Positions 15,946-24,734 of a stretch of DNA of 64,000 bases are shown here, one piece after another (position 1 is the stretch's first letter; each line of letters begins with the position of its first letter). The stretch is from Arthrobacter sp. PAMC 25486 (GTDB lineage Bacteria > Actinomycetota > Actinomycetes > Actinomycetales > Micrococcaceae). A program made the position numbers and the translations under genes. Below the pieces are notes generated by a model, which did not search any database, was not told where the DNA came from, and worked only from the letters and a program-made list of their open reading frames with translations. The DNA is taken from contig NZ_CP007595.1 in assembly GCF_000785535.1 (NCBI RefSeq), positions 2,130,439 to 2,194,438 on the forward strand, given 5' to 3'.

Positions 15946-18900
15946 ATGAAACGACTGTTTCGAAGCCCAGCGATGCGGAAGGCCGCAGCGGTATGTGCGG
16001 GGCTGCCCCTGCTGCTGGTCACTGTGGGGGCACTGCCGGCGTCGGCCAACCCGAACGAGCAACCCTCCTCAGATGCCACACAGCATCTCATCACCCAGAC
16101 GGACATCGATCCGCTCCTGTACCAGGCGGGGCGCTACATTGTGGTCCTGGCCGAGCAGCCCATAGCCATGTACGACGGCGGCACTGCCGGACTTGCGCCC
16201 ACGAAGCCGCAAGCCGGCCAGCAACTCGACACCACCCGGCCCGAAGTAAAGCAGTACCAGGCGCACCTCGAGACCACGCAGGCCACGGTCGCCAAGGCCG
16301 AGAACGTACAGGTCAAGCGCACGTTCACGGCGGCACTGAACGGCTTCTCCGCCGACCTGTCGGCCGAGCAGGCCCTGGCGCTGGCCAAGGACCCCGCCGT
16401 GCTGGCAGTGGCGCCCGACACGGAGAATGCACCGGACTACTCCAGCACCGACTTCTTGGGCCTCAGCGGCGAAAATGGCAGCTGGAACACCGCCTTTGGC
16501 GGCCAGGACAAGGCCGGCGAAGGTGTAGTGGTGGGCGTCATCGACACCGGCTACACGCCGTCGAGCCCGTTCTTTGCCGGTGATGAGGTCGCCCCGCTCA
16601 CCGGGGAACCCCAGGTTGGCGTCCCCTACCGCACCGACGACGGCAACATCGCGATGCTCAAGGCCAACGGCGACACCTTCTCCGGCGAATGCCAGGCCGG
16701 TGTGGAGTCGGGAGCCGACTTTGACGGCAGCGCCTGCAATTCCAAGGTGCTCAGCGCCCACTACTTTGTCGACGACTTCATCAAGTACGTGGCGCCGGAA
16801 AATCGTGCACCGCAAGAGGTGCTCTCCCCCGTGGACGTGGCCAGCCACGGCACGCACACCGCCAGCACCTCCGCCGGCAACGCCAACGTCCAGGCATCCA
16901 TCGGCGGCCGCGACATGGGCGTCACGGCAGGCGTGGCGCCGGCCGCCAAACTGTCCGTCTACAAGATCTGCTGGGAGGACGACGACCCCGACACCGGCGG
17001 CTGCTATTCCTCCTCCGCTGTTGCGGCCATCAACCAGGCCATCCTCGACGGCGTGGACGTGCTGAACTACTCCATCTCGGGCAGCACCGACACCACCACG
17101 GACCCGGTCTCACTGGCCTTCCTCTCGGCAACCTCGGCCGGGATCTTCGTTGCCGCCTCGGCGGGCAACTCCGGCCCCACCGCAGGGACCGTCAACCACG
17201 GCGCCCCCTGGGTGACCACCGTGGCCGCCACGTCCTTCTCTTCGGAGCTGCAGGGCACGGCGGAATTCGCCGACGGCAGCAAATTCCGGGGAGCCAGCAT
17301 GATGGGCGCAAGCCTGCCGGAAAGCCCTGTGGTGCTGGCCGCAACGGCCGCCGCCGCAGGCGCAGCCAGCCCCGAACTGTGCGGCCCCGACGTCTTGGAT
17401 CCGGCACTGGTTGCCGGGAAGGTGGTGGTGTGTGACCGCGGCGTGATCGACCGCACCGCCAAGAGCGCCGAGGTCAAGCGTGCCGGCGGTGTGGGCATGA
17501 TCCTGGTCAACGTCACTTCCTCCTCCGAAGACGTGGACCTGCACGCAGTGCCCACAGTCCACGTGAACCCGCCGGCCTCACAGGAAATCAAGGACAAGGT
17601 GACGGCCAACCCGGACATCCTGGTCGCCTTGGTGGACCACGACACCACCGGCCTGCCCGTTGATCCGCAGCCGCAGATCGCCGGCTTCTCCTCCCGCGGG
17701 CCGCTGGGCGCCACGGGATCGGACCTCCTCAAGCCCGACGTTGCCGCACCCGGTGTTGCCGTGCTCGCAGGAGTTTCACCCATTGCCAGCGGCGGCGACC
17801 AGTTTGGCATGATGTCCGGAACGTCCATGGCGTCCCCGCATGTTGCCGGATTTGCCGCGCTTCTTCTTGCCAAGAACCCCGCATGGTCCCCCGCCACGGT
17901 GAAATCAGCCATGATGACCACCGCCACCGATGTGGTGAACGCTGACGGCAGCAAGAACACCGATCTGTTCGCCACGGGCGCTGGCCAGACCGCTGTGGCC
18001 AAGGCGCTCTCACCGGGACTGGCGTACGACGCCGGCGACACCGAATACTTGAAGTTCATTCAAGGCACCGGCGTCGACCTGGGCATGCCCGATCTTGGCA
18101 GCACAGCGCCGCGGGACATGAACGTGGCATCGTTTGCCGTAGGTTCCCTTGCCGGAAAAGTCACCGTCACCCGCACCGTCACGGCGCTGACACCGGGACT
18201 TTACCGTGCCACGGCCAACGTCCCCGGCGTCAACGTCAAGGTCACACCCCCGGTGTTGAACTTCTCCGCAGCCGGCGACAAGCGCACCTTCAAGGTCACC
18301 TTTGAAAATGCCACGGCCGCCCTGGGCGAGTTCGCGATGGGCAGCCTGTCCTGGCAGGGAGCCGGCGCCACCGTGACCTCACCTGTTGCCGTCCGCCCGC
18401 TTCCCGTCATCGTTGCCCCGGAAGTTGCCCTGACCTCCGCCAAGGCCACGGACAGCGGGCCGATCCCGGTGGTTTCAGGCACCAGCAATCCGGTCAACAT
18501 GACCCTGGACGGCTTGTCCAAGGCTGATTCAAACACCATTGAACTGGTCCCCGGCCCGCTTGTTGTGGGCACGGACCAGTCCAACTTCGTCAAGGAAGTG
18601 ACGGTGCCGGAGGGGACCACGCTGGCGAAGTTCCAGGTGCTTTCCTCTGATCCAAACGCCGATTTCGACATGATCGTGTTCAATCCACAGGGCCAGTACA
18701 GCGATGTCAGGACGGGCTCATCGAGCGAGACACTTTCGCTGTCCGACCCCGCCCCGGGAACGTACACCGTGCTGGCGAATCTGTATTCCAGCACCGGCGA
18801 CGCAGCCGTGACGGCAACTGTTGATGCTGCTGTGTTGGGCGCCAACGTCGGAAACGCCACGGTGTCACCAAACCCGCTGAAACTGGCCAACGGCAAATCG

Positions 18901-19125
18901 GGCGACGTGACACTGAGCTGGATGGGCTTGGAACCGGGCTCTTATCTGGGCCGCATTTCCTTCGGCGACGCCGGCACCGCAACGTTCGTTTCCGTCATCA
19001 TCTCGCCGAGCGGCACAGTCGTCGTTCCTGATGAGGACGGCCCCCACAAGGGCAAGCCGATCAAGGACAAGAAGGCTGTGACGTTGTTCCCTGACGCCCC
19101 GCCCCTCACCGACCTGCAAATGTAG
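15946..19125 (+). CDS. Secreted subtilisin-like serine protease (S8) with PA domain
   Basis: 1059 aa. Signal peptide with cleavage near ASA-NP (about residue 34). I9-type propeptide at ~60-155 (YIVVLAEQP ... VLAVAPDTE). Catalytic triad D200 (VVGVIDTGY), H301 (SHGTHTAS) and S627 (SGTSMASPHVAG), with oxyanion Asn408 in AASAGNSGP. A protease-associated domain is inserted at ~455-565, as in plant-type subtilases. Fibronectin-like and pre-peptidase-like C-terminal domains follow (~680-1030). No LPxTG or membrane anchor was seen, so it is likely secreted. Convergent with a lipoprotein resembling a subtilisin inhibitor. Confidence 0.93.
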   Translation: MKRLFRSPAMRKAAAVCAGLPLLLVTVGALPASANPNEQPSSDATQHLITQTDIDPLLYQAGRYIVVLAEQPIAMYDGGTAGLAPTKPQAGQQLDTTRPEVKQYQAHLETTQATVAKAENVQVKRTFTAALNGFSADLSAEQALALAKDPAVLAVAPDTENAPDYSSTDFLGLSGENGSWNTAFGGQDKAGEGVVVGVIDTGYTPSSPFFAGDEVAPLTGEPQVGVPYRTDDGNIAMLKANGDTFSGECQAGVESGADFDGSACNSKVLSAHYFVDDFIKYVAPENRAPQEVLSPVDVASHGTHTASTSAGNANVQASIGGRDMGVTAGVAPAAKLSVYKICWEDDDPDTGGCYSSSAVAAINQAILDGVDVLNYSISGSTDTTTDPVSLAFLSATSAGIFVAASAGNSGPTAGTVNHGAPWVTTVAATSFSSELQGTAEFADGSKFRGASMMGASLPESPVVLAATAAAAGAASPELCGPDVLDPALVAGKVVVCDRGVIDRTAKSAEVKRAGGVGMILVNVTSSSEDVDLHAVPTVHVNPPASQEIKDKVTANPDILVALVDHDTTGLPVDPQPQIAGFSSRGPLGATGSDLLKPDVAAPGVAVLAGVSPIASGGDQFGMMSGTSMASPHVAGFAALLLAKNPAWSPATVKSAMMTTATDVVNADGSKNTDLFATGAGQTAVAKALSPGLAYDAGDTEYLKFIQGTGVDLGMPDLGSTAPRDMNVASFAVGSLAGKVTVTRTVTALTPGLYRATANVPGVNVKVTPPVLNFSAAGDKRTFKVTFENATAALGEFAMGSLSWQGAGATVTSPVAVRPLPVIVAPEVALTSAKATDSGPIPVVSGTSNPVNMTLDGLSKADSNTIELVPGPLVVGTDQSNFVKEVTVPEGTTLAKFQVLSSDPNADFDMIVFNPQGQYSDVRTGSSSETLSLSDPAPGTYTVLANLYSSTGDAAVTATVDAAVLGANVGNATVSPNPLKLANGKSGDVTLSWMGLEPGSYLGRISFGDAGTATFVSVIISPSGTVVVPDEDGPHKGKPIKDKKAVTLFPDAPPLTDLQM

Positions 19126-19147
19126 GGCCTGCCCCTGTTTTCTGCAG

Positions 19148-19200
19148 CCACGCACGACGGCGGCCATCCAGATTTGCTGGATGGCCGCCGTCGTGCGTGG
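19148..19200. terminator. Bidirectional terminator between subtilase and SSI-like gene
   Basis: A perfect 24-bp stem (19148-19171 with 19177-19200) closed by the 5-base loop ATTTG. It lies 22 bp past the subtilase stop and 75 bp past the end of the convergent lipoprotein gene. No T-run is present, as is common in high-GC actinobacteria. Confidence 0.85.
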
Positions 19201-19275
19201 ACCGTCTTTGGCCCGGGTGTTGGATGTTGGGGCCGCCAGGGTGTTGGCGGGGACGCCAGGGCTGTCGCCGCGACG

Positions 19276-19824
19276 CTAGATGGCGCCGGTGCCGCCGGCC
19301 AGCGCGCCAAACAGTGGGGCCATGGTCCGCCACCGCGCAATTTCGCAGCCGTCGGTCCGATTGAAGGTGGCGTTGACTTCCTTGCCCTTGAACCAGCCGG
19401 TCACCACCGCGATCTCCGGGCCGCCGTATTGCTGGGTGCAGACGCGTGTGGGATCCGGGACGGGGAAGAACATTTTTTCGCCGTGGCTTGCCACGGCTGC
19501 GAGCGCGGCCGCCGGGTCGGGCAGGCTGGATTCAGTCAGCGTCGGCGCGTCGGCAGGGTCTGGAACGTCCGCAACAAGCCGGAACTGGTGTGGTTCGGCC
19601 CCGGGCGATTCCGTGAGCGTGATCGATAGGTCGATGATGCCTGCCGCGGGCGCCGTGCCCGTCGCGGACGGGGCGGTGCCGGGAGGGACGGTGGGCGAGG
19701 CTGTGGCCGGTTGGGAACCCGGCACCGCGTCGGGCGGGTTTCCGGGGTCAGTCTGGGCGCAGGCGGCCAGGGCCAGCAGCGGGACAAGCAGCGCGGTAGC
19801 GACAAAACGGAAATGTGCCTTCAT
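19276..19824 (-). CDS. Lipoprotein with subtilisin-inhibitor-like (SSI, I16) domain
   Basis: 182 aa from the ATG at 19824; a GTG six bases earlier is possible, and residue numbers here count from that GTG. Lipobox LALAAC gives a lipidated C24. A Pro/Ala/Thr/Ser linker (25-62) follows. Residues ~66-176 resemble Streptomyces subtilisin inhibitor: PDPAAALAAV before a V-C-x-x-x-Y reactive-loop-like motif (C131), then GWFKGKEV and GCEIARW (C162), matching SSI's GVWQGKRV and NECEM. The cysteines match SSI's second disulfide. The first disulfide is absent, and the equivalent of P1 Met73 is Gln. Likely tethers a protease inhibitor to the membrane outer face, next to a secreted subtilase. Confidence 0.65.
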   Translation of the reverse strand: MKAHFRFVATALLVPLLALAACAQTDPGNPPDAVPGSQPATASPTVPPGTAPSATGTAPAAGIIDLSITLTESPGAEPHQFRLVADVPDPADAPTLTESSLPDPAAALAAVASHGEKMFFPVPDPTRVCTQQYGGPEIAVVTGWFKGKEVNATFNRTDGCEIARWRTMAPLFGALAGGTGAI

Positions 19825-19830
19825 GTCCAC

Positions 19831-20371
19831 CAGTTTCGCAGCACCTGGCGCTTAGCAACAGCCCCCGGCCCAACCCTCGCTCACATTCGGGGCAGTTTCC
19901 ACCGACGCTCGCTCTCTGATAGTTATTGGCAGGCCTGGTGCCCGCTGGCAGGATTGATGTAGGACCGCTGCAGTGTGACTCACGCCCCGGCCGATCCTCT
20001 GGCCCCAGCAGCGCCTTCTAGTTCACCCTGCGCAAAGTTCACGACGAACTCCCCGCTGGCAGAACCCTCCCGACCCGGCAGCCGTCAAAAGTGCCGCAGG
20101 CACTGGGACATGCCCAGGGGCAACAGAGGGCGCGAACCCACACCTCGGCTAAACGGAGGAAACGGAGTCGCCAGTCGACACGCAACGAGACGGGTTCAGC
20201 GTTGAGGTCCCAACACCCGCCTCTGGCCCAGTACGTCTTCGAGAGCCAGCCCACCACCGATTACACCACCGCGTTTGCCTCATCCCTGATGACCATGGCA
20301 CCGTTGCTATTGGTATACCTGTTCGCCCAGCGCTGGGTCATCTCCGGCGTCATGAGAGGATCCATCAGATA
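19831..20371. other. 540-bp intergenic region with family A repeats and a permease remnant
   Basis: Contains the SSI-like gene's promoter side, family A units at 19866-19918, a 22-bp stretch (20128-20149) that recurs at 62995-63016 with two differences, and, from 20229, the last codons of a decayed ABC permease. The middle part (19930-20220) shows no convincing gene. Confidence 0.6.
19866..19918 (+). repeat. Family A intergenic repeat array, site 5
   Basis: Two forward units of the CTCGCTC type (ACCCTCGCTCACATTCGGGG, then GACGCTCGCTCTC). Unlike most sites this one is not downstream of a plus-strand gene, as its left neighbour is transcribed leftward. It may mark the 3' side of a gene lost here together with the permease. 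Confidence 0.7.
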
Positions 20372-20372
20372 A
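20229..20372 (+). pseudogene. C-terminal remnant of a sugar ABC transporter permease (MalG type)
   Basis: The last ~47 codons before the glucosidase encode a sequence ending SGVMRGSIR, preceded by TTDYTTAFASSLMTMAPLLL and VYLFAQRWV. This matches the C-terminus of MalG-type permeases: T-D-W/Y ... ASLMxxxPxLxLxxxxQRxxxxGxxxGxxK. Upstream the frame reads as unrelated low-quality sequence with no start. The TAA of the remnant overlaps the glucosidase ATG (TAATG), implying an ancestral translationally coupled transporter-glucosidase operon that lost its 5' part by deletion. Confidence 0.7.
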
Positions 20373-22150
20373 TGACTGCCACTGTTTCCACTGTTTCCGG
20401 TACTGCCACGCCCGGCCCCACAGCTTCCGACACTGCCACGCCCCTGCACCCCGACGCCCATTGGTGGCGCCAGGCCGCCGTCTATCAGATCTACCCGCGC
20501 AGTTTTTCCGACGCCAACGGCGACGGCATGGGAGATCTCCCCGGTGTCACGGCCCGCATGGACTACCTCTCGGATCTGGGCATTGACGCGATCTGGTTGA
20601 GCCCGTTCTACCCCTCGGCACTGGCCGACGGCGGCTACGACGTGGACGACTACCGCAACGTCGATCCCCGGCTCGGCTCGCTGGACGATTTCGATGCCAT
20701 GGCTGCCGCTGCGCATGCGGCGGGCATCCGGATCATCGTTGACGTGGTCCCCAACCACTCCTCGGACCGGCACGAGTGGTTCAAGGCCGCCCTTGCCTCC
20801 GCTCCGGGTTCCCCCGAGCGCGCCAGGTACCACTTCCTTGAGGGCCTTCCGGATGGTTTAGGGGACGACGGCGGCCTGCCGCCTTCGGACTGGCCCTCCC
20901 ACTTTGGCGGGGGTGCTTGGACGCGGGTGGTCGAGGCGGCCGGTCCCCGCGCCGGTCAGTTGGGCCAGTGGTATTTGCACCTGTTTGCCCGGGAACAGCC
21001 CGACTTCAACTGGGACCACCCCGAGGTGCGCGAGGATTTCCACACCACGCTGCGTTTCTGGGCGGACCGCGGCGTCGATGGTTTCCGCATCGACGTGGCG
21101 CACGGGCTGGCCAAGGACATGTCCCTGCCGCTGCGTTCCAAGCCTGCCTTGGAAATCCTGGTAGATGACGGCTCCGATCCGCTCTTTGACCGCGACGACG
21201 TCCACGAGATCTTCGCGGGTTGGCGCAGCGTGCTCAACGAATATGATCCACCCAAGGCCGCCGTGGCCGAGGCGTGGGTGCCGTTCACCGAGCGCCGCCT
21301 GAAGTACGCCCGCCCCACCGAGCTGGGCCAGGCGTTCAACTTTGACCTTCTCCAGGCACCCTTCGCTGCCGCCGAGTTCCGCTCCATCGCCGAAAAGTGC
21401 CTCACGGAGGCCGCCGCTTCCGGGGCCTCCTCCACCTGGGTGTTCTCCAACCACGACGTTGTTCGCCACGCCTCCCGCTATGCGTTTCCCGACGGCAGCA
21501 CGCAAAAGGACCTGGAGGCCTGGCTGCTGGCGGACGGTGCATCGCCCACACTGGATTTGGCGCGCGGTCTGCGCCGGGCCCGGGCTGCGACATTGTTCAT
21601 GCTCGGCCTGCCGGGCTCCGCGTACCTGTACCAGGGTGAGGAACTGGGCCTGTTTGAGGTGGCCGACCTCCCCGTGGATTCGCTGCAGGACCCCACCTGG
21701 TTCCGGACCGGCAACACGGTCAAGGGCCGCGACGGCTGCCGCGTGCCGCTGCCCTGGTCTTCGTTCGAGCCATACTTTGGCTTTGGCGGCACACCCTGGC
21801 TGCCGCAGCCCGCATGGTTTGGTCCGCTGGCAGCCGCCGCGCAGGACGGGGCTGCCGGGTCCACCCTGGAAATGTACCGTGCCGCCCTGGCGCTGCGGCG
21901 CGAACTGCAGTCGGAGGAGTCGCTGGAATGGCTTGCTTCCCCTGCGGCCGAGGTGGTGCACTACCGCCGCCCGAACGGCTGGCAGGTGATCACCAACTTT
22001 GGTGCCGCCCCCGCACAGCTGCCATCCGGCGTCGACCTTGCCAAGCTGGTCCTCAGTTCTGGTGGGACGGATACACCGGCGGTGGGTGCAGGAACGGAAG
22101 CAGTGGCGGGAACAATCGAGGGAGAGACAACCCTCTGGCTCGCCCCCTAA
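20372..22150 (+). CDS. GH13 alpha-glucosidase (oligo-1,6-glucosidase type)
   Basis: 592 aa. GH13 regions are present: DVVPNHSSDRHEW, GFRIDVAHG with nucleophile D241, AVAEAW with acid/base E300, and FSNHDVVRH with D362. The N-terminal VYQIYPRSFSDANGDGMGDL segment is typical of alpha-glucosidases acting on short alpha-1,4 or alpha-1,6 oligosaccharides in the cytoplasm; no signal peptide is seen. The start ATG overlaps the stop of the ABC permease remnant, so substrate import was once coupled to it. Its present promoter is unclear. Confidence 0.9.
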   Translation: MTATVSTVSGTATPGPTASDTATPLHPDAHWWRQAAVYQIYPRSFSDANGDGMGDLPGVTARMDYLSDLGIDAIWLSPFYPSALADGGYDVDDYRNVDPRLGSLDDFDAMAAAAHAAGIRIIVDVVPNHSSDRHEWFKAALASAPGSPERARYHFLEGLPDGLGDDGGLPPSDWPSHFGGGAWTRVVEAAGPRAGQLGQWYLHLFAREQPDFNWDHPEVREDFHTTLRFWADRGVDGFRIDVAHGLAKDMSLPLRSKPALEILVDDGSDPLFDRDDVHEIFAGWRSVLNEYDPPKAAVAEAWVPFTERRLKYARPTELGQAFNFDLLQAPFAAAEFRSIAEKCLTEAAASGASSTWVFSNHDVVRHASRYAFPDGSTQKDLEAWLLADGASPTLDLARGLRRARAATLFMLGLPGSAYLYQGEELGLFEVADLPVDSLQDPTWFRTGNTVKGRDGCRVPLPWSSFEPYFGFGGTPWLPQPAWFGPLAAAAQDGAAGSTLEMYRAALALRRELQSEESLEWLASPAAEVVHYRRPNGWQVITNFGAAPAQLPSGVDLAKLVLSSGGTDTPAVGAGTEAVAGTIEGETTLWLAP

Positions 22151-22151
22151 C

Positions 22152-22232
22152 CCCAACGCTCGCTCACATACGGGGCATTCCCACCCAACGCTCGCTCACA
22201 TACGGGGCACTTCCACGCAACGCTCGCTCACC
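22152..22232 (+). repeat. Family A intergenic repeat array, site 6
   Basis: Three forward units of the CTCGCTCACA type (AACGCTCGCTCACATACGGG twice, then a truncated third) immediately after the glucosidase stop, pointing along its transcription. Confidence 0.85.
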
Positions 22233-22233
22233 A

Positions 22234-22262
22234 CCGGTCACCGTCGATTTGACGGTGGCCGG
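22234..22262 (+). terminator. Hairpin downstream of the glucosidase
   Basis: CCGGTCACCGTC (22234-22245) pairs with GACGGTGGCCGG (22251-22262), one T-G wobble, loop GATTT. Without a T-run it is a plausible but not certain terminator. Confidence 0.5.
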
Positions 22263-22325
22263 CCACGTTCCGAGTACCTGTGGATAACTTCTGCAGGGTC
22301 TGCAAATTGAGACCACAATGTCCCT

Positions 22326-23276
22326 ATGAACATTTCCCAAGCACCGAGGCTTCCTGACAGACCATTCACACTGGGTGAGGCGCAAGCCTTGGGTGTTTCA
22401 CGAGACAAACTCCGAAGCCGCGAATTTTCCGGAGTCAGCCGCAATTTGTACCGCCCGGCGTCGTGGGATTTTGAACTGCGGGATGCTGCGCGCGCATTGT
22501 GCGTGGCGACGCCTGGGGCATGGATTTCCCACACCACCGCCGCAAGACTGCATGAGTTGATCTTGCCGCCGTGGCTGTCGGAGTCCAATGACCTGCATTT
22601 GAGCAAACCCAGAAAGCTGCCTGGAACGCGCCGGAGCGGCATCGTTGGGCACACGGTGGTCACCCTGCCTGGTGAAGTTGAGTTCATCGACGAGCTGCGG
22701 ATCAGCGTCCGGTCACGTACCTGGCTCGATCTGGCGCGCACACTTCCGCTCTACGAGCTCATCTGCATGGGTGACCAGCTCATTCGCATCCCCCGGCCGG
22801 AATTTGAGGGCCGCAGCGAACCTTTTGCCACGCTCGATCAGCTCCGGGCCATGGCGGATCGGCACAAGAATCTCCAGGGGATCGTCCGGGCACGCGAAGC
22901 CCTCGAACTCATGAGGGTGGGTGCCGATTCCGGGCCGGAAACGCTCATGCGCCTTGCCATGCTCGACGCCGGCCTGCCGGAGCCCGAGTTGCAGCTGAAA
23001 CTGTGGGACGGGCCAAAGGCGCCGTCGGCGGACGCCGGATACAGCGCACGGCGCATCGCGTTGCAGTACGACGGCGCCCATCACTTGGATGAGGCCCAGC
23101 GCCACAGCGACAGGCGGCGAGACAAAGCGTTCGGGGCTGCCGGCTGGACCGTGTTGGTCTTCACCGACGAGGATTTGGCCGATCATTTTCAAAACGCAGT
23201 CCTGCTCATCAAGCAGGCGTTGCGGACTTCCTGGGTGGACCCGGCCATCGCGTCCGGTTTTACGTCGAGCAGCTAA
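22326..23276 (+). CDS. Hypothetical protein with AbiEi-like N-terminus and DUF559/Vsr-like C-terminus
   Basis: 316 aa. The N-terminal ~95 residues resemble the winged-helix region of AbiEi-type antitoxins (FTLGEAQALGVSRDKL, WISHTTAARLH). The C-terminal ~115 resemble the DUF559/very-short-patch endonuclease fold: GPETLMRLAMLDAGLPEPELQ, D236, then RIALQYDGAHHLDEAQRHSD and AGWTVLVFTDEDL. At the position where this family usually has Glu in the (V/L)E-x-DG motif, Q247 is found, which may abolish nuclease activity. No partner toxin lies nearby. Families of such genes are common in Arthrobacter; function unknown. Confidence 0.6.
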   Translation: MNISQAPRLPDRPFTLGEAQALGVSRDKLRSREFSGVSRNLYRPASWDFELRDAARALCVATPGAWISHTTAARLHELILPPWLSESNDLHLSKPRKLPGTRRSGIVGHTVVTLPGEVEFIDELRISVRSRTWLDLARTLPLYELICMGDQLIRIPRPEFEGRSEPFATLDQLRAMADRHKNLQGIVRAREALELMRVGADSGPETLMRLAMLDAGLPEPELQLKLWDGPKAPSADAGYSARRIALQYDGAHHLDEAQRHSDRRRDKAFGAAGWTVLVFTDEDLADHFQNAVLLIKQALRTSWVDPAIASGFTSSS

Positions 23277-23299
23277 CGCCCCCGGTGCTGATCAGTCCT

Positions 23300-23346
23300 A
23301 AATGCCGAACGCTCCCCCACCTGATGTGAAGGAGCGTTCGGCATTT
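23300..23346. terminator. Perfect 16-bp hairpin between convergent genes
   Basis: AAATGCCGAACGCTCC (23300-23315) pairs perfectly with 23331-23346, loop of 15 bases; the minus arm ends in T-rich sequence on either strand. It contains the AACGCTC core of family A and may derive from two inverted units. Confidence 0.75.
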
Positions 23347-23408
23347 CTCACCCACAAGTGAGCGAGCGTCGGTGAAAACCGGCCCGTATGTGAGCGAGCG
23401 TTGGGAAT
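23347..23408 (-). repeat. Family A intergenic repeat array, site 7
   Basis: Two minus-oriented CTCGCTCAC units (plus strand GTGAGCGAGCGTCGG and ATGTGAGCGAGCGTTGG) end 7 bp from the ino1 stop and point along ino1 transcription. Confidence 0.8.
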
Positions 23409-23414
23409 GGAAGG

Positions 23415-24494
23415 CTAGATGTCGCCGCGGATAAAGGCTTCAACCTTTTCGTGGGCGATGTCGTCCGCGTACTGCTCCGGCGGGGACTTCATGAAGTAGC
23501 TGGAGGCGGACAGGATGGGTCCGCCGATGCCACGGTCCATGGCAATCTTTGCCGCACGGATGGCGTCGATGATGACACCTGCGGAGTTGGGCGAGTCCCA
23601 CACCTCAAGCTTGTATTCCAGCGACACGGGGGCGTCGCCGAAGTTGCGGCCTTCGAGACGGACAAAGGCCCACTTGCGATCGTCAAGCCAGGCGACGTAG
23701 TCGGACGGGCCGATGTGGACGTCGTCCTCACCCAACACGGCCGAGGTGTTGGATGTGACAGCCTGAGTCTTGGAGATCTTCTTGGATTCAAGGCGCTCAC
23801 GCTCGAGCATGTTCTTGAAGTCCATGTTGCCGCCAACGTTGAGTTGGTAGGTGCGGTCCAGGACCACGCCGCGGTCTTCGAACAGCTTGGCCATGACGCG
23901 GTGCGTGATGGTGGCACCGATCTGGGACTTGATGTCATCGCCCACGATCGGCACACCGGCGGCGGTGAACTTGTCAGCCCACTCCTTGGTTCCGGCGATG
24001 AAGACGGGGAGGGCATTGACGAAGCCCACGCCGGCGTCGATGGCGCACTGGGCGTAGAACTTGGCGGCGGCGTCGGAGCCAACCGGCAGGTAGCAGACCA
24101 GCACGTCGACCTTGGCGGCCTTCAGCGTTGCCACAACGTCCACCGGATCGGCGTCGGATTCAACGATGGTCTCGCGGTAGTACTTGCCCAGCCCGTCCAA
24201 GGTGGTGCCGCGCAGCACGGGGACACCCAGGTGGGGGACGTCGGCAAGCTTGATGGTGTTGTTTTCGCTGGCGCCGATGGCCTCGGAGAGGTCCAGCCCC
24301 ACCTTCTTGCTGTCGACGTCGAACGCTGCAACAAACTGCACGTCGTTGACGTGGTACTGGCCAAATTCAACGTGCATCAGGCCGGGGACCTTGACGCTGG
24401 CGTCAGCGTCGCGGTAGTACTCGACACCCTGCACCAGCGATGAGGCACAGTTTCCCACGCCTACGATGGCAACGCGAATAGGATGATTGGACAC
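23415..24494 (-). CDS. ino1: Inositol-3-phosphate synthase
   Basis: 359 aa, the short actinobacterial form. NAD-binding [16 protein letters not shown] at the N-terminus, [19 protein letters not shown] and [14 protein letters not shown] in the middle, and [10 protein letters not shown] near the C-terminus are all family hallmarks. Converts glucose-6-phosphate to myo-inositol-3-phosphate, feeding mycothiol (MshA, 14.3 kb) and possibly phosphatidylinositol. The usual neighbouring PadR-type regulator gene is not present here. Minus strand with its own ~240-bp upstream region. Confidence 0.95.
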   Translation of the reverse strand: MSNHPIRVAIVGVGNCASSLVQGVEYYRDADASVKVPGLMHVEFGQYHVNDVQFVAAFDVDSKKVGLDLSEAIGASENNTIKLADVPHLGVPVLRGTTLDGLGKYYRETIVESDADPVDVVATLKAAKVDVLVCYLPVGSDAAAKFYAQCAIDAGVGFVNALPVFIAGTKEWADKFTAAGVPIVGDDIKSQIGATITHRVMAKLFEDRGVVLDRTYQLNVGGNMDFKNMLERERLESKKISKTQAVTSNTSAVLGEDDVHIGPSDYVAWLDDRKWAFVRLEGRNFGDAPVSLEYKLEVWDSPNSAGVIIDAIRAAKIAMDRGIGGPILSASSYFMKSPPEQYADDIAHEKVEAFIRGDI

Positions 24495-24644
24495 GGAACT
24501 CCTTTATAAAACTCACAAGGGTCCGACGCTCACTTTGCGGTGATGGGTCGACGCACGTCTTCACACATGAGGAAAAGACACGACGCACGGCTGTTCGGCC
24601 GGACCTGACGCCCCAACGGCGCCCTTAACCATTCTAGACAACTT

Positions 24645-24678
24645 CTGCTGCCTCGATTTTGTTCCCTCGAGGCAGCAG
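24645..24678 (-). terminator. Terminator of the aldo/keto reductase gene
   Basis: CTGCTGCCTCGA (24645-24656) pairs with TCGAGGCAGCAG (24667-24678), a 12-bp stem with loop TTTTGTTCCC. It lies 57 bp past the minus-strand aldo/keto reductase stop. Confidence 0.75.
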
Positions 24679-24734
24679 AGAATTGATTTCTTCCCACGCA
24701 AGCCGGCCACGGAGCCGTGCCTGCACGTTTTTTA

